64,000 bases of DNA from CAYRKQ01 sp964424985. Lineage in GTDB: Bacteria; Patescibacteriota; Saccharimonadia; Saccharimonadales; UBA7683. The DNA is taken from the NCBI GenBank assembly GCA_964424985.1, contig CAYRKQ010000001.1, positions 55,497 through 119,496 of the forward strand, given 5' to 3'. This document shows, piece by piece, positions 1 to 8,429 of the stretch; position 1 is the stretch's first letter, and every line of letters starts with the position of its first letter. The notes beneath the pieces are model-generated. The model was not told the DNA's origin. It made no database searches and saw only the letters and a list, made by a program, of their open reading frames with translations. The translations under genes and the position numbers were made by a program.

Positions 1-767
1 TGTTTAAACGTACCTACGGGAACCACCGACCCAGGCAAAACCTTAAGGGATATTCGATACTGAGTTGGCCAACGATCCCAATACGGTTCCGTGGTCATGT
101 GAATAGAAGAATGAAATAAATCATATAGAGTACCCTCAATTGAAGCTGCCGAAGAAAGTAGTTCTTCTTGCACTCTTCCAAATAGAACGTCAGGATCAGG
201 ATCAAACGTTGCTCGAATATCTAACAGCGATCGCTTAGCCTCTTTGCCTAAGGCCTCAAGACCCGATTCGCCCCCAGTAAGACTATCGAGGTATGTCCCA
301 CTTCGATACTCTGTGCCAGAACGTGCTTTATTTTTTCCAAAATACCCATTTATTGCATCTGCAGTTTCTTCTGTTATATTTCCACCCACAAGACTTTCAA
401 GTTGATCTACAGCCTTGACGTCACTACCCCCTCCAAAATATTGAACTACGCGTGATGTCAGGGCTCCGTATTGACGCATAGCATCAATACCAGGCTGATC
501 AACAAAACGATACAAGGTGTGCATACCACTTTTCGGGTCATAGTTACCAGTTAACCACCTCCGCACTTTGTCGTGATACTCTTCTTTCGTCGGCACGTCT
601 TTGCCTCGATGAAGAGATGAGACCACACTATCCTCATACCAGTTGTCAATCATCTCAAGTTGCGCCTCGCTAAATTGAACCTCCTCAGGGGCGCACAAAA
701 ACTCTGAATTAGGAAATATGTTGCCAATTTCTGGCAATGAATGTATTTGGGTGTGGGTTTCTGTCAT
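1..767 (-). CDS. Hypothetical protein, 3' end beyond the window
   Basis: An open frame of 255 codons runs without a stop from an ATG at 767 to the left edge, so the C-terminus is missing. The protein begins MTETHTQIHSLPEIGN. It is soluble-looking and acidic, with no signal peptide or membrane segment. I do not recognise a family. The frame is supported by a near-consensus promoter upstream (TTGACA, 17 nt, TAGTAT). No clear Shine-Dalgarno sequence is visible before the ATG; the leader would be about 20 nt. Function unknown. Confidence 0.7.
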   Translation of the reverse strand, partial: MTETHTQIHSLPEIGNIFPNSEFLCAPEEVQFSEAQLEMIDNWYEDSVVSSLHRGKDVPTKEEYHDKVRRWLTGNYDPKSGMHTLYRFVDQPGIDAMRQYGALTSRVVQYFGGGSDVKAVDQLESLVGGNITEETADAINGYFGKNKARSGTEYRSGTYLDSLTGGESGLEALGKEAKRSLLDIRATFDPDPDVLFGRVQEELLSSAASIEGTLYDLFHSSIHMTTEPYWDRWPTQYRISLKVLPGSVVPVGTFK

Positions 768-794
768 ATTTATTTTTCTTTGCTTACAGATACA

Positions 795-823
795 ATACTA
801 GCATAAGCTTGTTGAAATGTCAA
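795..823 (-). promoter_or_regulatory. Sigma70-type promoter of the partial gene
   Basis: A perfect -35 TTGACA (823-818), a 17-nt spacer and -10 TAGTAT (800-795) read leftward. Transcription would start near 787, leaving a short A-rich leader before the ATG at 767. Confidence 0.75.
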
Positions 824-838
824 TAGGTTGTTGTAGTT

Positions 839-1036
839 TTATTCTAGATCTTCTGGTGGGAGGTCGTGCCAGCCTTCGCCTGTTGATTGAATTGATGACG
901 TATGGCCATTGCTGCGGCGTTGAAGAACAACCTTAGCAAGTGCGCCAAGTGGTAATACAATACCAACCGCAAGGGCGGTGCCATGATGTTCAGAGATAAG
1001 TTCGCCCACCCGCGCTACTGGTCGCGGTAGTTCCAT
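839..1036 (-). CDS. Small hypothetical membrane protein (65 aa)
   Basis: This 65-residue ORF has one hydrophobic stretch at about residues 19-39, flanked by a short charged N-terminus and a polar, acidic C-terminal tail. That suggests a single-pass membrane protein. The start is supported by a consensus TATAAT ending 7 nt before the ATG and no Shine-Dalgarno sequence, the pattern seen at many other genes in this window. No family is recognised. It could be a spurious ORF, but the promoter placement argues for a real gene. Confidence 0.5.
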   Translation of the reverse strand: MELPRPVARVGELISEHHGTALAVGIVLPLGALAKVVLQRRSNGHTSSIQSTGEGWHDLPPEDLE

Positions 1037-1095
1037 AGAATCTATTATAACTAACCTGAGCTACAAAACCTACCGGCGTCATCTAAGCTCGCTAC

Positions 1096-1225
1096 GTCAT
1101 CCCAGCGCAGGCTGGGATCCAGTTATTATCCTCGCGCCAAGCTTCCTCCTTCGTCCGCTGCGGCGGACTACGGTGGACAGGTCGCTTGATCATGTGTACT
1201 GGATTCCTGCCTCCGCAGGAATGAC
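1096..1225. repeat. Pair of dispersed palindromic repeats
   Basis: One unit (1096-1123) reads GTCATCCCAGC...GGATCCAGT. A second (1196-1225) reads TACTGGATTCC...GGAATGAC. They face each other across about 70 nt. Related GTCATnCC/GGnATGAC units recur at least ten more times in the window, mostly between genes. Confidence 0.8.
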
Positions 1226-1249
1226 GGCGCTACAAGGACTTAGGATATA

Positions 1250-1627
1250 CTAATCTTTTCCAAGGTGGTGTTTGATTCTCTCAATAACATCGGCAATGAC
1301 TACTTGAGACTTTACTAGGTAGTCGTCTACGCCGAGTTGTTCGGCACGTTCTTTGTCTTTTGGTTGAGAAAGTGCCGTCAGCATGATAATTCGCATATTG
1401 GCTGTTTCGGGTGTGTTTCGCAAAATATCAAGCACATCGAAGCCGCTGATTTTGGGCATCATCACATCTAGTAAAATAAGGTCTGGGTGAAATTTTACCG
1501 CCGTTGAAAGGGCGTCTTCTCCGTTTGCCACATGTTCAACCGTGAACCCTTCGGCCTGCAGGCGCATGGTGTACATTTGTGCTAAAGCTTCGTCATCTTC
1601 TACCAGTAAAATTTTTGGATTGCTCAT
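1250..1627 (-). CDS. Single-domain response regulator (CheY-like receiver)
   Basis: At 125 aa this is one receiver domain and nothing else. The acidic pair is in ILLVEDDEA near the N-terminus, the phosphoacceptor Asp is in LILLDVMMP at about residue 54, the switch Thr is in IIMLTALS and the conserved Lys is in DYLVKSQ. With no output domain it must act by protein-protein interaction or phosphotransfer. No kinase is adjacent. The histidine kinase at the right edge of the window is the only visible candidate partner, and that pairing is a guess. An AAAGGA about 11 nt before the ATG supports the start. It lies downstream of pyrG on the same strand. Confidence 0.93.
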   Translation of the reverse strand: MSNPKILLVEDDEALAQMYTMRLQAEGFTVEHVANGEDALSTAVKFHPDLILLDVMMPKISGFDVLDILRNTPETANMRIIMLTALSQPKDKERAEQLGVDDYLVKSQVVIADVIERIKHHLGKD

Positions 1628-1712
1628 CCCGTTAGAAATCCTTTCTTTCTATCATCTGACCCGTATAGACATGTAAATTATTTCTAACGGGACTCATGAT
1701 CTTAATATTACC

Positions 1713-3323
1713 CTAACGCTTGTTCTTTTTCAATGCTGCAACGAAACCATCAAATAGTGCGCCTGGGCGGTCTGGTCGTGAGGTAAATTCTGGGTGAAAT
1801 TGGCTGGCAATGAAGAACGGATGTTTCGAGGCTTCAATAATTTCTACCAGATTCCCCTGCTTCCACGTGCCGCTGACTTGCATGCCGGCCTCTTCAAGTG
1901 CTGCCTTGTAGTCGTTATTGAATTCATAGCGGTGCCGGTGACGTTCAAAAATTGTTTTTTGGGCGTACAGTTTGCGCGCCAGGCTACCTTCGGCCAACTG
2001 ACATTCGTAATTACCCAGCCGCATAGTACCGCCGGTTCCCTCTTTGCCTTTTTGGTCTGCCATGGTGGCAATTACCGGATCTTTCGTTTGAGGCTCAAAT
2101 TCAGTTGAATTAGCAGCCTTAATACCGTGATTTCTAAGTGCGCCAATCGCCGCTACTTGCATGCCAAGGCAGAGGCCAAGATACGGCAGATTGTGTTTGA
2201 GCGCGTATTGGGCGGCCTGAATTTTGCCTTCAATGCCGCGAGAACCGAACCCGCCCGGCACCACCATGCCATCAACCGTCTGCGCAACGTCACCTAACTT
2301 CAGTTTCCCGCGTTCAATATCTTCAGCACTCACCCAAATAATCTCGATCTTAGCGTTATGCTTCCAGCCGGCCGCTCGCAGCGCTTCTACTACTGAGAAG
2401 TAGGTATCTTCATTATCTAAGTACTTCGCGACCATGCCAATAGTCAGCGTTTTTTCAGGCTGCTTGTTGATGGTTTTTACCATAGTACGCCACTGTTTGT
2501 TTTCAGCTTTTTTTGCCTGCAACCCAAGGCGCTTCACAATGTAGTCACCAATGCCGCGCTCTTCTAAGGTGAGTGGCACTTCGTAAATTGAGCTGGCGTT
2601 TGGCAAAAGCGCAATCGCCTCTTCAGAAATACCGCTGAACAAACTGAGTTTGGCAATTGAGCTTTCTGGCGGCATCTGTTCACTTCGTGCCATCAGCATG
2701 TCTGGCACAATACCGGTGTTGCGAAGATCTTTAACCGCATTTTGCGCCGGTTTTGTTTTATATTCTTTGCTCGCCCCTAAATACGGAATATAGACCACAT
2801 GTACGTACACGCAGTTTTCTCGGCCTTGCTTGAGGCCAATTTCGCGGATTGCCTCAACAAATGCCTGGCCTTCAATATCACCCACCGTGCCGCCAATTTC
2901 CACAATATGTACGTCAAAGCCTTCGCCGGCTTTTAGAATCTGTTCTTGCATGGCGGCAATCACGTGCGGCACAATCTGTACCGTTTTGCCCAGGTATTTT
3001 CCGGCGCGCTCGTCGTCAATCACCTGGCGCAAAACGCGGCCGCTCATCAGGCTGCTCGCCTGCGTCAGTTCGGCGTCTAAAAATCGTTCGTAGTGGCCAA
3101 GATCTAGGTCGGTCTCGGCTCCGTCTTTGGTAACAAAACATTCACCATGCTCGGCTGGGTTAAGCGTGCCGGCATCAACATTCAAATACGGATCACACTT
3201 TTGCACATTAACGCTCAGCCCCCGGCTTTTTAAGATGTTGCCAATTGAAGCAGCAGTAATTCCCTTCCCAACTCCTGAAAGCACCCCCCCAGTTACAAAA
3301 ATAAACTTTGGCGTTTTACTCAC
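1713..3323 (-). CDS. pyrG: CTP synthase
   Basis: This enzyme makes CTP from UTP, ATP and glutamine. The N-terminal synthetase domain carries the P-loop region GVLSGVGKGI and the motif GAETDLDLGHYERF. The C-terminal class I glutamine amidotransferase carries GGFGSRG, the nucleophile elbow LGLCLGMQ and the late His/Glu in FHPEF. The GTG at 3323 is chosen because GGAGGA lies 8 nt upstream; a GTG 15 nt earlier would overlap that site. This gives 536 aa, normal for the family. The start overlaps the stop of an upstream 70-codon ORF by four bases (GTGA), which suggests translational coupling. A short gap with no evident terminator leads to the response regulator. Confidence 0.97.
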   Translation of the reverse strand: MSKTPKFIFVTGGVLSGVGKGITAASIGNILKSRGLSVNVQKCDPYLNVDAGTLNPAEHGECFVTKDGAETDLDLGHYERFLDAELTQASSLMSGRVLRQVIDDERAGKYLGKTVQIVPHVIAAMQEQILKAGEGFDVHIVEIGGTVGDIEGQAFVEAIREIGLKQGRENCVYVHVVYIPYLGASKEYKTKPAQNAVKDLRNTGIVPDMLMARSEQMPPESSIAKLSLFSGISEEAIALLPNASSIYEVPLTLEERGIGDYIVKRLGLQAKKAENKQWRTMVKTINKQPEKTLTIGMVAKYLDNEDTYFSVVEALRAAGWKHNAKIEIIWVSAEDIERGKLKLGDVAQTVDGMVVPGGFGSRGIEGKIQAAQYALKHNLPYLGLCLGMQVAAIGALRNHGIKAANSTEFEPQTKDPVIATMADQKGKEGTGGTMRLGNYECQLAEGSLARKLYAQKTIFERHRHRYEFNNDYKAALEEAGMQVSGTWKQGNLVEIIEASKHPFFIASQFHPEFTSRPDRPGALFDGFVAALKKNKR

Positions 3324-3532
3324 TTTGTTTTCCTCCACACGTCTGTCATCCCGGACTTGATCCGGGATCCAGTATTTTTTAACATTCCTGCTTGTGCAGG
3401 AATAGCATTATTGATGTTACTTACCCCTGATATTAAAGAAAAGGCCTCCACTACGGCCTTCTTTGAAAAGATTTTTGTGGTCACGAACCCAGGCTTTTTA
3501 CTAAATTCAATAGCAGCACTGGCGTGAATCAC
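3320..3532 (-). CDS. Possible 70-aa ORF coupled to pyrG
   Basis: This GTG-started frame has GGAGGA four bases upstream and a plausible promoter further up (TTGCGT, 17 nt, TAAGAT). Its TGA overlaps the pyrG GTG. The N-terminal 40 residues are unique. The C-terminal part is encoded by a dispersed GTCATCCC-type palindromic repeat (3345-3373) and a neighbouring palindrome, so the frame may have been extended by repeat insertion. It may be a short regulatory or coupling ORF rather than a functional protein. No family is recognised. Confidence 0.35.
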   Translation of the reverse strand: MIHASAAIEFSKKPGFVTTKIFSKKAVVEAFSLISGVSNINNAIPAQAGMLKNTGSRIKSGMTDVWRKTK

Positions 3533-3598
3533 ATTTCCTCCATTAACTGACTTATCTTACCCCAACATCCCCCACAACGCAAGTACTCACCTTCTTCC

Positions 3599-3706
3599 GT
3601 CATTCCAGCGCAGGCTGGAATCTAGAAAAACACATAAGCTCAATATATTTCTACATCACCGTAAGCAGATTTTTGGGGTCTGGATTCCAGCCTGCGCTGG
3701 AATGAC
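3599..3706. repeat. Inverted pair of dispersed palindromic repeats
   Basis: 3599-3622 (GTCATTCCAGCGCAGG...) and 3681-3706 (...CCTGCGCTGGAATGAC) are inverted copies about 60 nt apart, in the gap between the S41 protease gene and pyrG. In RNA they would form a long hairpin just after the protease stop, which could act as a 3' end or processing site. Confidence 0.8.
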
Positions 3707-3716
3707 GGAATTTAGG

Positions 3717-4925
3717 TTATTGTAGTTCCTGAAGGGCGCGGTCTTTTTGGGGGTCTTTGGCGTTTTCGTAATCTTTATTGGTTAATTTCACTTCAACGTC
3801 TGGCTTAATGCCTTCTTTGTCGATATTCTTACCGTTTGGCGTAAACCACCGCGCCACGGTGACTTTTAATTTGCCACCATTACTCAGGTCAATCACCTCT
3901 TGAACGCTGCCCTTGCCAAAGGTTTTTTCACCCATTAGTTTTACAGCGCCGTGATCGTGTAAGGCTCCCGCTACAATCTCACTAGCGCTGGCTGAGCCAC
4001 CGTTTACTAGCACTACTGTCGGAACGCCTCCCAGCACCGCGTTGTTGCCTGTCTTCAGGCTGGAAATCACCTTATCGCCGCGACGCTCCTGCACCACCAC
4101 TTTCTCATTCAGCCACAATCCAGAAACATCAACCGAGCTGGAAAGTAAGCCACCGCCGTTATTACGAAGGTCTAAAATGACCCCATTAACGTTTTTAGCT
4201 TTAAAATCTTGCGCCGCCTTTCGGGCAAGCTCGGCAGTATCATCACTAAAGCGCGTAATTTTAAGATAGCCAATGTTCCCTGGTAAAATACTGCTTTCTA
4301 CGCTTGGCACATTCACCTGAGCCCGAGTGATTTCCACCTCTTTGGGCTCACCATCGCGAACTAATCCAAGCTTCACTTTTGTGCCAATTTCACCACGAAT
4401 TTTTGTTACTGCCTCGTCCACGCTCAAGTTGGCTGTCTCTTCACCGTTTATCGTAACTATCTGATCATTTGGTCTGAGCCCCACTTTCTCAGCTGGTGAA
4501 CCGGCAATGGGCGCAATTATCACCAACTTACCATCACGCTTGCCAAGTTCGGCTCCAATGCCGCTAAACGTGCCATTGAGGTCTTCGTCAAAGGCGGCGG
4601 CCTCTTTGGGTGTGAAGTAGGTGGTGTACGGATCACCCGCCGCATCTACCAAACCTTTTTTGAGCCCATCTTCGAGGGCGCTAACTTCTAATTTGCCATC
4701 GAACTTCTTTTTAAGAATATCGTAGACTTCTTCGGTGCTTGAAAAATCAAGATTGCGGCTTAAGCTAGAGTTTGCGCTGTTGGAATACGGCGCGAAAAAC
4801 CAGTCACCAATAAACTGAAAACGGTTGCCAGCTACAAAGGCCAACACCAACATAACGGCAAAAAAACCGAGTGAAACAGTTCGCTTCTTTTTCCCCTCCA
4901 CGGGCGTCCGACTATTTTTTGGCAT
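3717..4925 (-). CDS. S41 carboxyl-terminal processing protease (CtpA-like)
   Basis: This 402-residue protein has a short basic N-terminus and one membrane anchor at about residues 18-35, so the catalytic part should face outside. A PDZ domain follows (FSGIGAEL to IRGEIGTKV). The peptidase core has the Ser in VNGGSASASE and the Lys in GEKTFGKGSVQ, the serine/lysine dyad of S41 peptidases. The family trims the C-termini of exported or envelope proteins. The start fits a leaderless message: TACAAT ends 6 nt before the ATG and no Shine-Dalgarno sequence is present. It is divergent from the FemAB-like gene, with 28 bp between starts. Confidence 0.93.
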   Translation of the reverse strand: MPKNSRTPVEGKKKRTVSLGFFAVMLVLAFVAGNRFQFIGDWFFAPYSNSANSSLSRNLDFSSTEEVYDILKKKFDGKLEVSALEDGLKKGLVDAAGDPYTTYFTPKEAAAFDEDLNGTFSGIGAELGKRDGKLVIIAPIAGSPAEKVGLRPNDQIVTINGEETANLSVDEAVTKIRGEIGTKVKLGLVRDGEPKEVEITRAQVNVPSVESSILPGNIGYLKITRFSDDTAELARKAAQDFKAKNVNGVILDLRNNGGGLLSSSVDVSGLWLNEKVVVQERRGDKVISSLKTGNNAVLGGVPTVVLVNGGSASASEIVAGALHDHGAVKLMGEKTFGKGSVQEVIDLSNGGKLKVTVARWFTPNGKNIDKEGIKPDVEVKLTNKDYENAKDPQKDRALQELQ

Positions 4926-4953
4926 ACAAAAATTGTATCATGAATACATAGAC

Positions 4954-5970
4954 ATGAGCGGCATATATTCATACACCCAGCTTTCGGAACCCGAGTTTGA
5001 AAAGATTGCAAAAACACTCGCCCCTGTTTCGATCCCCATTGAACAGACGCCAACCTGGGGTAGATTTGACGATGCCCTCCCGGAGCGTACCTTCCTGGGC
5101 AGCTTTCGCTACGATGATGGCGAACGCTTGGTGGCCGTTGCCAGCGCCACCTTCTACCAGCGAAAAGGCCGCAATTGGATCTGGATCAAGCACGGTCCAC
5201 TTTACGCCAGTGAACCGAACACCCAAACAATCAAAAAAATGTGTTCAACGCTGAAAGCGCAGTTTTCATCTGTTAAAGGTACGCCTCCTTTATTTATTCG
5301 CCTGAGCTCCCCCACAAAAACTACTCCGCTGCTCTCCCCTTTTGAGCACACCATGTACGACGAGACGGTGGTGGTTGACCTCACCAAAACCGAAGATGAA
5401 ATACTCGCCGGCATGAGCCAAAGTGGCCGCCGAGGGATGCGTAAAGCCAAAAAAGAAGAGCTGGTTGTTGAATCATTCAGTGGCAATAAAGCCGTAAGCC
5501 TGTTTGAAAAGCATTGCTATCGAGTACTAAAAGAAACTGCCATTCGTGATCATTTTGGCATACATCCTCTCAAAATGTATATAACCATGCTTGAGCGTCT
5601 GGGGGAATCTGCTCGCCTCTACGTTATCTTGCATAAAAAACAAATTGTGGCTTGGGCTATCACAACAGAATACGACCAAACTGTACTTTACTATTACGGT
5701 GGAAGTGATGACAAGGCACGCGATTTACACGCCCCCTACCTGCTCCATTGGCAGATTATCAAAGATATGAAAGCCCGAAACAATAAAATATATGACTTCA
5801 TGGGAATCGCTGGCAAAAATTACCCGAGTCTGGCACATGTTACGACATTCAAATTGAAGTTCTCAAAAGATATCGTCAGTGTCCCACCAGCTTATGACCT
5901 ACCCTTGCAACCAGCAAAATACCGTTTACTCTCCTTAGCAATCAAAGCCAAACGCAAACTAAACCGCTAG
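4954..5970 (+). CDS. FemAB-family peptidoglycan bridge aminoacyltransferase
   Basis: This 338-aa GNAT-fold protein of the FemABX/lipid II aminoacyltransferase type adds amino acids to the peptidoglycan stem peptide from aminoacyl-tRNA. The family signature is seen in SGRRGMRKAKKEE, the VLYYYGG block and the C-terminal YDFMGIAG. The frame is open upstream to 4825, but that part lies inside the divergent protease gene. The ATG at 4954 is the sensible start and gives the usual family length. A TATCAT sits 12 nt upstream, so the leader would be very short. The amino acid added cannot be read from sequence. Confidence 0.88.
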   Translation: MSGIYSYTQLSEPEFEKIAKTLAPVSIPIEQTPTWGRFDDALPERTFLGSFRYDDGERLVAVASATFYQRKGRNWIWIKHGPLYASEPNTQTIKKMCSTLKAQFSSVKGTPPLFIRLSSPTKTTPLLSPFEHTMYDETVVVDLTKTEDEILAGMSQSGRRGMRKAKKEELVVESFSGNKAVSLFEKHCYRVLKETAIRDHFGIHPLKMYITMLERLGESARLYVILHKKQIVAWAITTEYDQTVLYYYGGSDDKARDLHAPYLLHWQIIKDMKARNNKIYDFMGIAGKNYPSLAHVTTFKLKFSKDIVSVPPAYDLPLQPAKYRLLSLAIKAKRKLNR

Positions 5971-5994
5971 AATCTGCATTCAGATACCTCTAGT

Positions 5995-6061
5995 GTCATC
6001 CTGAACTCGTTTCAGGATCTGATCTTTTCCGCCACTAGCTCCTGAAACGGGTTCAGGATGA
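5995..6061. repeat. Dispersed palindromic repeat pair
   Basis: GTCATCCTGAACTCG... and ...CGGGTTCAGGATGAT face each other between the convergent FemAB-like and CHAP genes. In RNA they form a hairpin from either strand and may serve as the shared 3' end of both genes. Confidence 0.75.
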
Positions 6062-6091
6062 TAAGCCAGGAAAGCTTATCAAAACGAGGTG

Positions 6092-7243
6092 TTACCTGTT
6101 AGGGAACGTAATGAAACGATAATATCTGTAGTCGGATTGGTAGATCTTTCGTGAAGAATATGAATTTGGGATCCAGTTATACTCACTAATAGTGATTGAA
6201 TCGTCGCCGTTCACGCTTTCAACATACATCACGTGTCCGTAGCTGCCAATATATTGAATAGCGGCATCTCCCGCACGAGGCACACCCGTGCGCTGCGACG
6301 TATAGCCAGCCGTAGTTGAAGGCCACTCATTAGCATTACCAGCCCCATTAAAGTGACGTACGCCCTTGCCCTGGCTCGAAAGCTTCCAGGCTACGTAACT
6401 GGTACACTGGCGCGCATAGAGCCCCCAGCTATCCACGACTGAAGAGTAGCCATAGCCGTTAATGGGCGCACCTGCCCACGGATAGCCGCCACTACCGCCG
6501 GTAGAGACATAGCCGCCACTCCATTGATTTCGCGCCTGGGCAATAGCCGCCTGCTGGGCAAGCAGTGTTGAAATTTCAGCTTGTCGGTTTTTAACAATCT
6601 TGTCAAAACCGGCTTTGCTGAGGTTAATACTGCCAAGTTTTCTGTCGGCCTCTTTATTCTTAGCCACCCGCTCACCTTTAAGCGTCTTTTGTTCTTCAAT
6701 AATCTTAGTTACTTCAGCTTTTTGTGCATCAAGCTGCTTTTTGAGCTTCTCAATTTCATCAAGTGTGTTGGTGATGCTTTCTTTAATACGGTCGCGGTAC
6801 TCTTGTTTATCTACGAAATCGCTAATATTTTTACTCGAAGCTATCATTTCAAGAGGTGAAATGTCACCTTCTATGTACATAGAGCGAATATTGGCACTCA
6901 GCAGCTCTTTTTGCTGCTCGAGTCGCTTCTGGGCTTCTTCAATTTTCTTAGAAAGCTCATTCTGACGAGCTACGTTGGCATCAATCTTTGCTTGAATACC
7001 AGCAATTTCTGTTTGCAGCTTATCAATCTGTTCTTCAACCGTGTCTGCCTTCTCACTCAGCTTATTCGCCTCAGCTTGCGCCGCAGCTTGTTCTTGTTGC
7101 TTTTGGCGAATCTGGTCGTCAATTGAAACAGCCTGCACGCCTACCATGGGTGCAGTAATAGATGAGATCACGACCACTGCACCAGTAAGAAGTGGTGTTA
7201 GTGATATGAACGATATCTTTTTTGTGGATGTTTGTTTTATCAT
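6092..7243 (-). CDS. Coiled-coil CHAP-domain peptidoglycan hydrolase (PcsB/CwlO-type)
   Basis: A signal peptide (basic start, hydrophobic core, then GVQA) is followed by a long coiled coil of about 220 residues rich in E, K and Q. A Ser/Gly/Tyr linker leads to a C-terminal CHAP amidase/endopeptidase domain with the Cys in RQCTSYVAWK and the His in GHVMYVES. It lies directly after ftsE-ftsX, the partner arrangement known for Streptococcus PcsB and Bacillus CwlO, so FtsEX probably activates it at the septum. The frame is open up to 7366. I chose the ATG at 7243 because the signal peptide begins there and a strong promoter (TTGACT, 17 nt, TAAAAT) ends 10 nt before it. An ATG at 7330 behind a second promoter-like sequence is the alternative. 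Confidence 0.9.
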   Translation of the reverse strand: MIKQTSTKKISFISLTPLLTGAVVVISSITAPMVGVQAVSIDDQIRQKQQEQAAAQAEANKLSEKADTVEEQIDKLQTEIAGIQAKIDANVARQNELSKKIEEAQKRLEQQKELLSANIRSMYIEGDISPLEMIASSKNISDFVDKQEYRDRIKESITNTLDEIEKLKKQLDAQKAEVTKIIEEQKTLKGERVAKNKEADRKLGSINLSKAGFDKIVKNRQAEISTLLAQQAAIAQARNQWSGGYVSTGGSGGYPWAGAPINGYGYSSVVDSWGLYARQCTSYVAWKLSSQGKGVRHFNGAGNANEWPSTTAGYTSQRTGVPRAGDAAIQYIGSYGHVMYVESVNGDDSITISEYNWIPNSYSSRKIYQSDYRYYRFITFPNR

Positions 7244-7253
7244 TCCAGTACTA

Positions 7254-7282
7254 ATTTTAGCATAAGCACTTAAATCAGTCAA
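7254..7282 (-). promoter_or_regulatory. Promoter of the CHAP hydrolase gene
   Basis: -35 TTGACT (7282-7277), a 17-nt spacer and -10 TAAAAT (7259-7254) lie with the ATG only 10 nt below the -10, implying a nearly leaderless message. A second similar unit (TTGCCA, 16 nt, TAAAAT; 7366-7339) lies upstream of an alternative ATG at 7330. Both share the string GCTTATG just before the -10. Confidence 0.7.
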
Positions 7283-7413
7283 GTCTTTTGACTGCCCCGA
7301 CTTTTGAGCGGTTTTTTTGTGGTGGATCATGTGCTTATATTTTACCATAAGCATAATACGTGGCAAGTTTTAAGTGTGTTTACCACAACAGCACTTCCCA
7401 CTTTCTTGCCTTC

Positions 7414-7439
7414 GTCATTCCAGCCTGCGCTGGAATGAC
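7414..7439. repeat. Dispersed palindromic repeat unit
   Basis: A single compact perfect palindrome, GTCATTCCAGCC then GGAATGAC, lies between ftsX and the CHAP gene. Confidence 0.75.
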
Positions 7440-7472
7440 GATCCCCAACTGCCATCTACCATATGCTACCTG

Positions 7473-8429
7473 CTACTTGGTGTGTTTGAGACGCAGGTGT
7501 TTTCGTATGGCCAGATAGGCTGAGAATGAGCCGATGAGGATGCCAGCGAAGACTGTGATGAATACAGCTGGCAAGAACCACTGCTGGAACTGATCAACGG
7601 TCGGACGAATTTCCTCTACATAACTACCGAGCTTCGGCGCTTGACCGAGCACTGCCAGGTAGAAGAATGAAAGCGAAAGCACGGCAGCAATGATGCCGTA
7701 AATACTGGCTTCTACCAAAAACGGCCCGCGAATGTACCACTTGCTCGCCCCAATCAGCTGCATAATTTCAATTTCGTCTTTACGGTTAAAAATGGTCATG
7801 CGAATGGTGTTGAAGATGACCAAAATTGAGATAACCCCAAAAATAATACTGGCAACTAAGCCTCCGGTACGCAGAAACTTAGCAATGTTGCCAAGCCGAT
7901 CAACAGCTGTCCGCTTAGCGTCGTCTTTATAGGAATCTTTGTCGTAGATAGATGAATACTGTGGTTGGCGCGCCACTTCTACTACTTTTTGCAGATCATC
8001 AGGGTTAATGGTTTTAACGCGGATGCTGGCTGGGAAAGCATCTTTGGTTTGGGCAATGGCTTGAAGGGTCTTGATATCGCCTTCATTTGCTTGTTCAAAG
8101 CTCGCCCGAGCGGCATCTTTTGAAATGTAAGTAATTTCTCGCACTCCGAGGCCTGCATTACTTTTTAGATCTGTTGAAAGCTGATCGGTCTGCTCTTTAG
8201 AAGCCTCGGTTTTAAAGAAAATTGAGACATCAATTTTTTCCGTAAAGGTTTCAACCGTATTATTAAGCGTATAACTGGCAAATGCCGTCAGTAAAATACA
8301 GATGAGCGTAATGGTCATCACCACCGTGGCAGCCACTGAAAGCCAGGCGTTTCTAAAAAAGCTGTGCAGCCCAGCTACGAATACGCGACGGGCATTGACT
8401 AATTTTCTTTTCAGCGGACTAGAGCTCAT
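7473..8429 (-). CDS. ftsX: Cell-division ABC transporter permease FtsX
   Basis: This 318-aa protein has the FtsX plan. A first membrane segment (about residues 28-52) is followed by a large extracellular domain of about 120 residues, then three membrane segments (about 190-210, 235-260 and 285-305). The cytoplasmic loop DEIEIMQLIGASKWYIRGPF couples to the ATPase. FtsX transmits FtsE ATP hydrolysis across the membrane to a peptidoglycan hydrolase. Its ATG overlaps the ftsE stop by 4 bp, and the CHAP hydrolase follows downstream. Confidence 0.95.
   Translation of the reverse strand: MSSSPLKRKLVNARRVFVAGLHSFFRNAWLSVAATVVMTITLICILLTAFASYTLNNTVETFTEKIDVSIFFKTEASKEQTDQLSTDLKSNAGLGVREITYISKDAARASFEQANEGDIKTLQAIAQTKDAFPASIRVKTINPDDLQKVVEVARQPQYSSIYDKDSYKDDAKRTAVDRLGNIAKFLRTGGLVASIIFGVISILVIFNTIRMTIFNRKDEIEIMQLIGASKWYIRGPFLVEASIYGIIAAVLSLSFFYLAVLGQAPKLGSYVEEIRPTVDQFQQWFLPAVFITVFAGILIGSFSAYLAIRKHLRLKHTK

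Noticed and set aside
3437..3461. AAGGCC/GGCCTT hairpin as a terminator
   Set aside because: It falls inside the 70-codon ORF, the T run is interrupted, and transcription should continue into pyrG.
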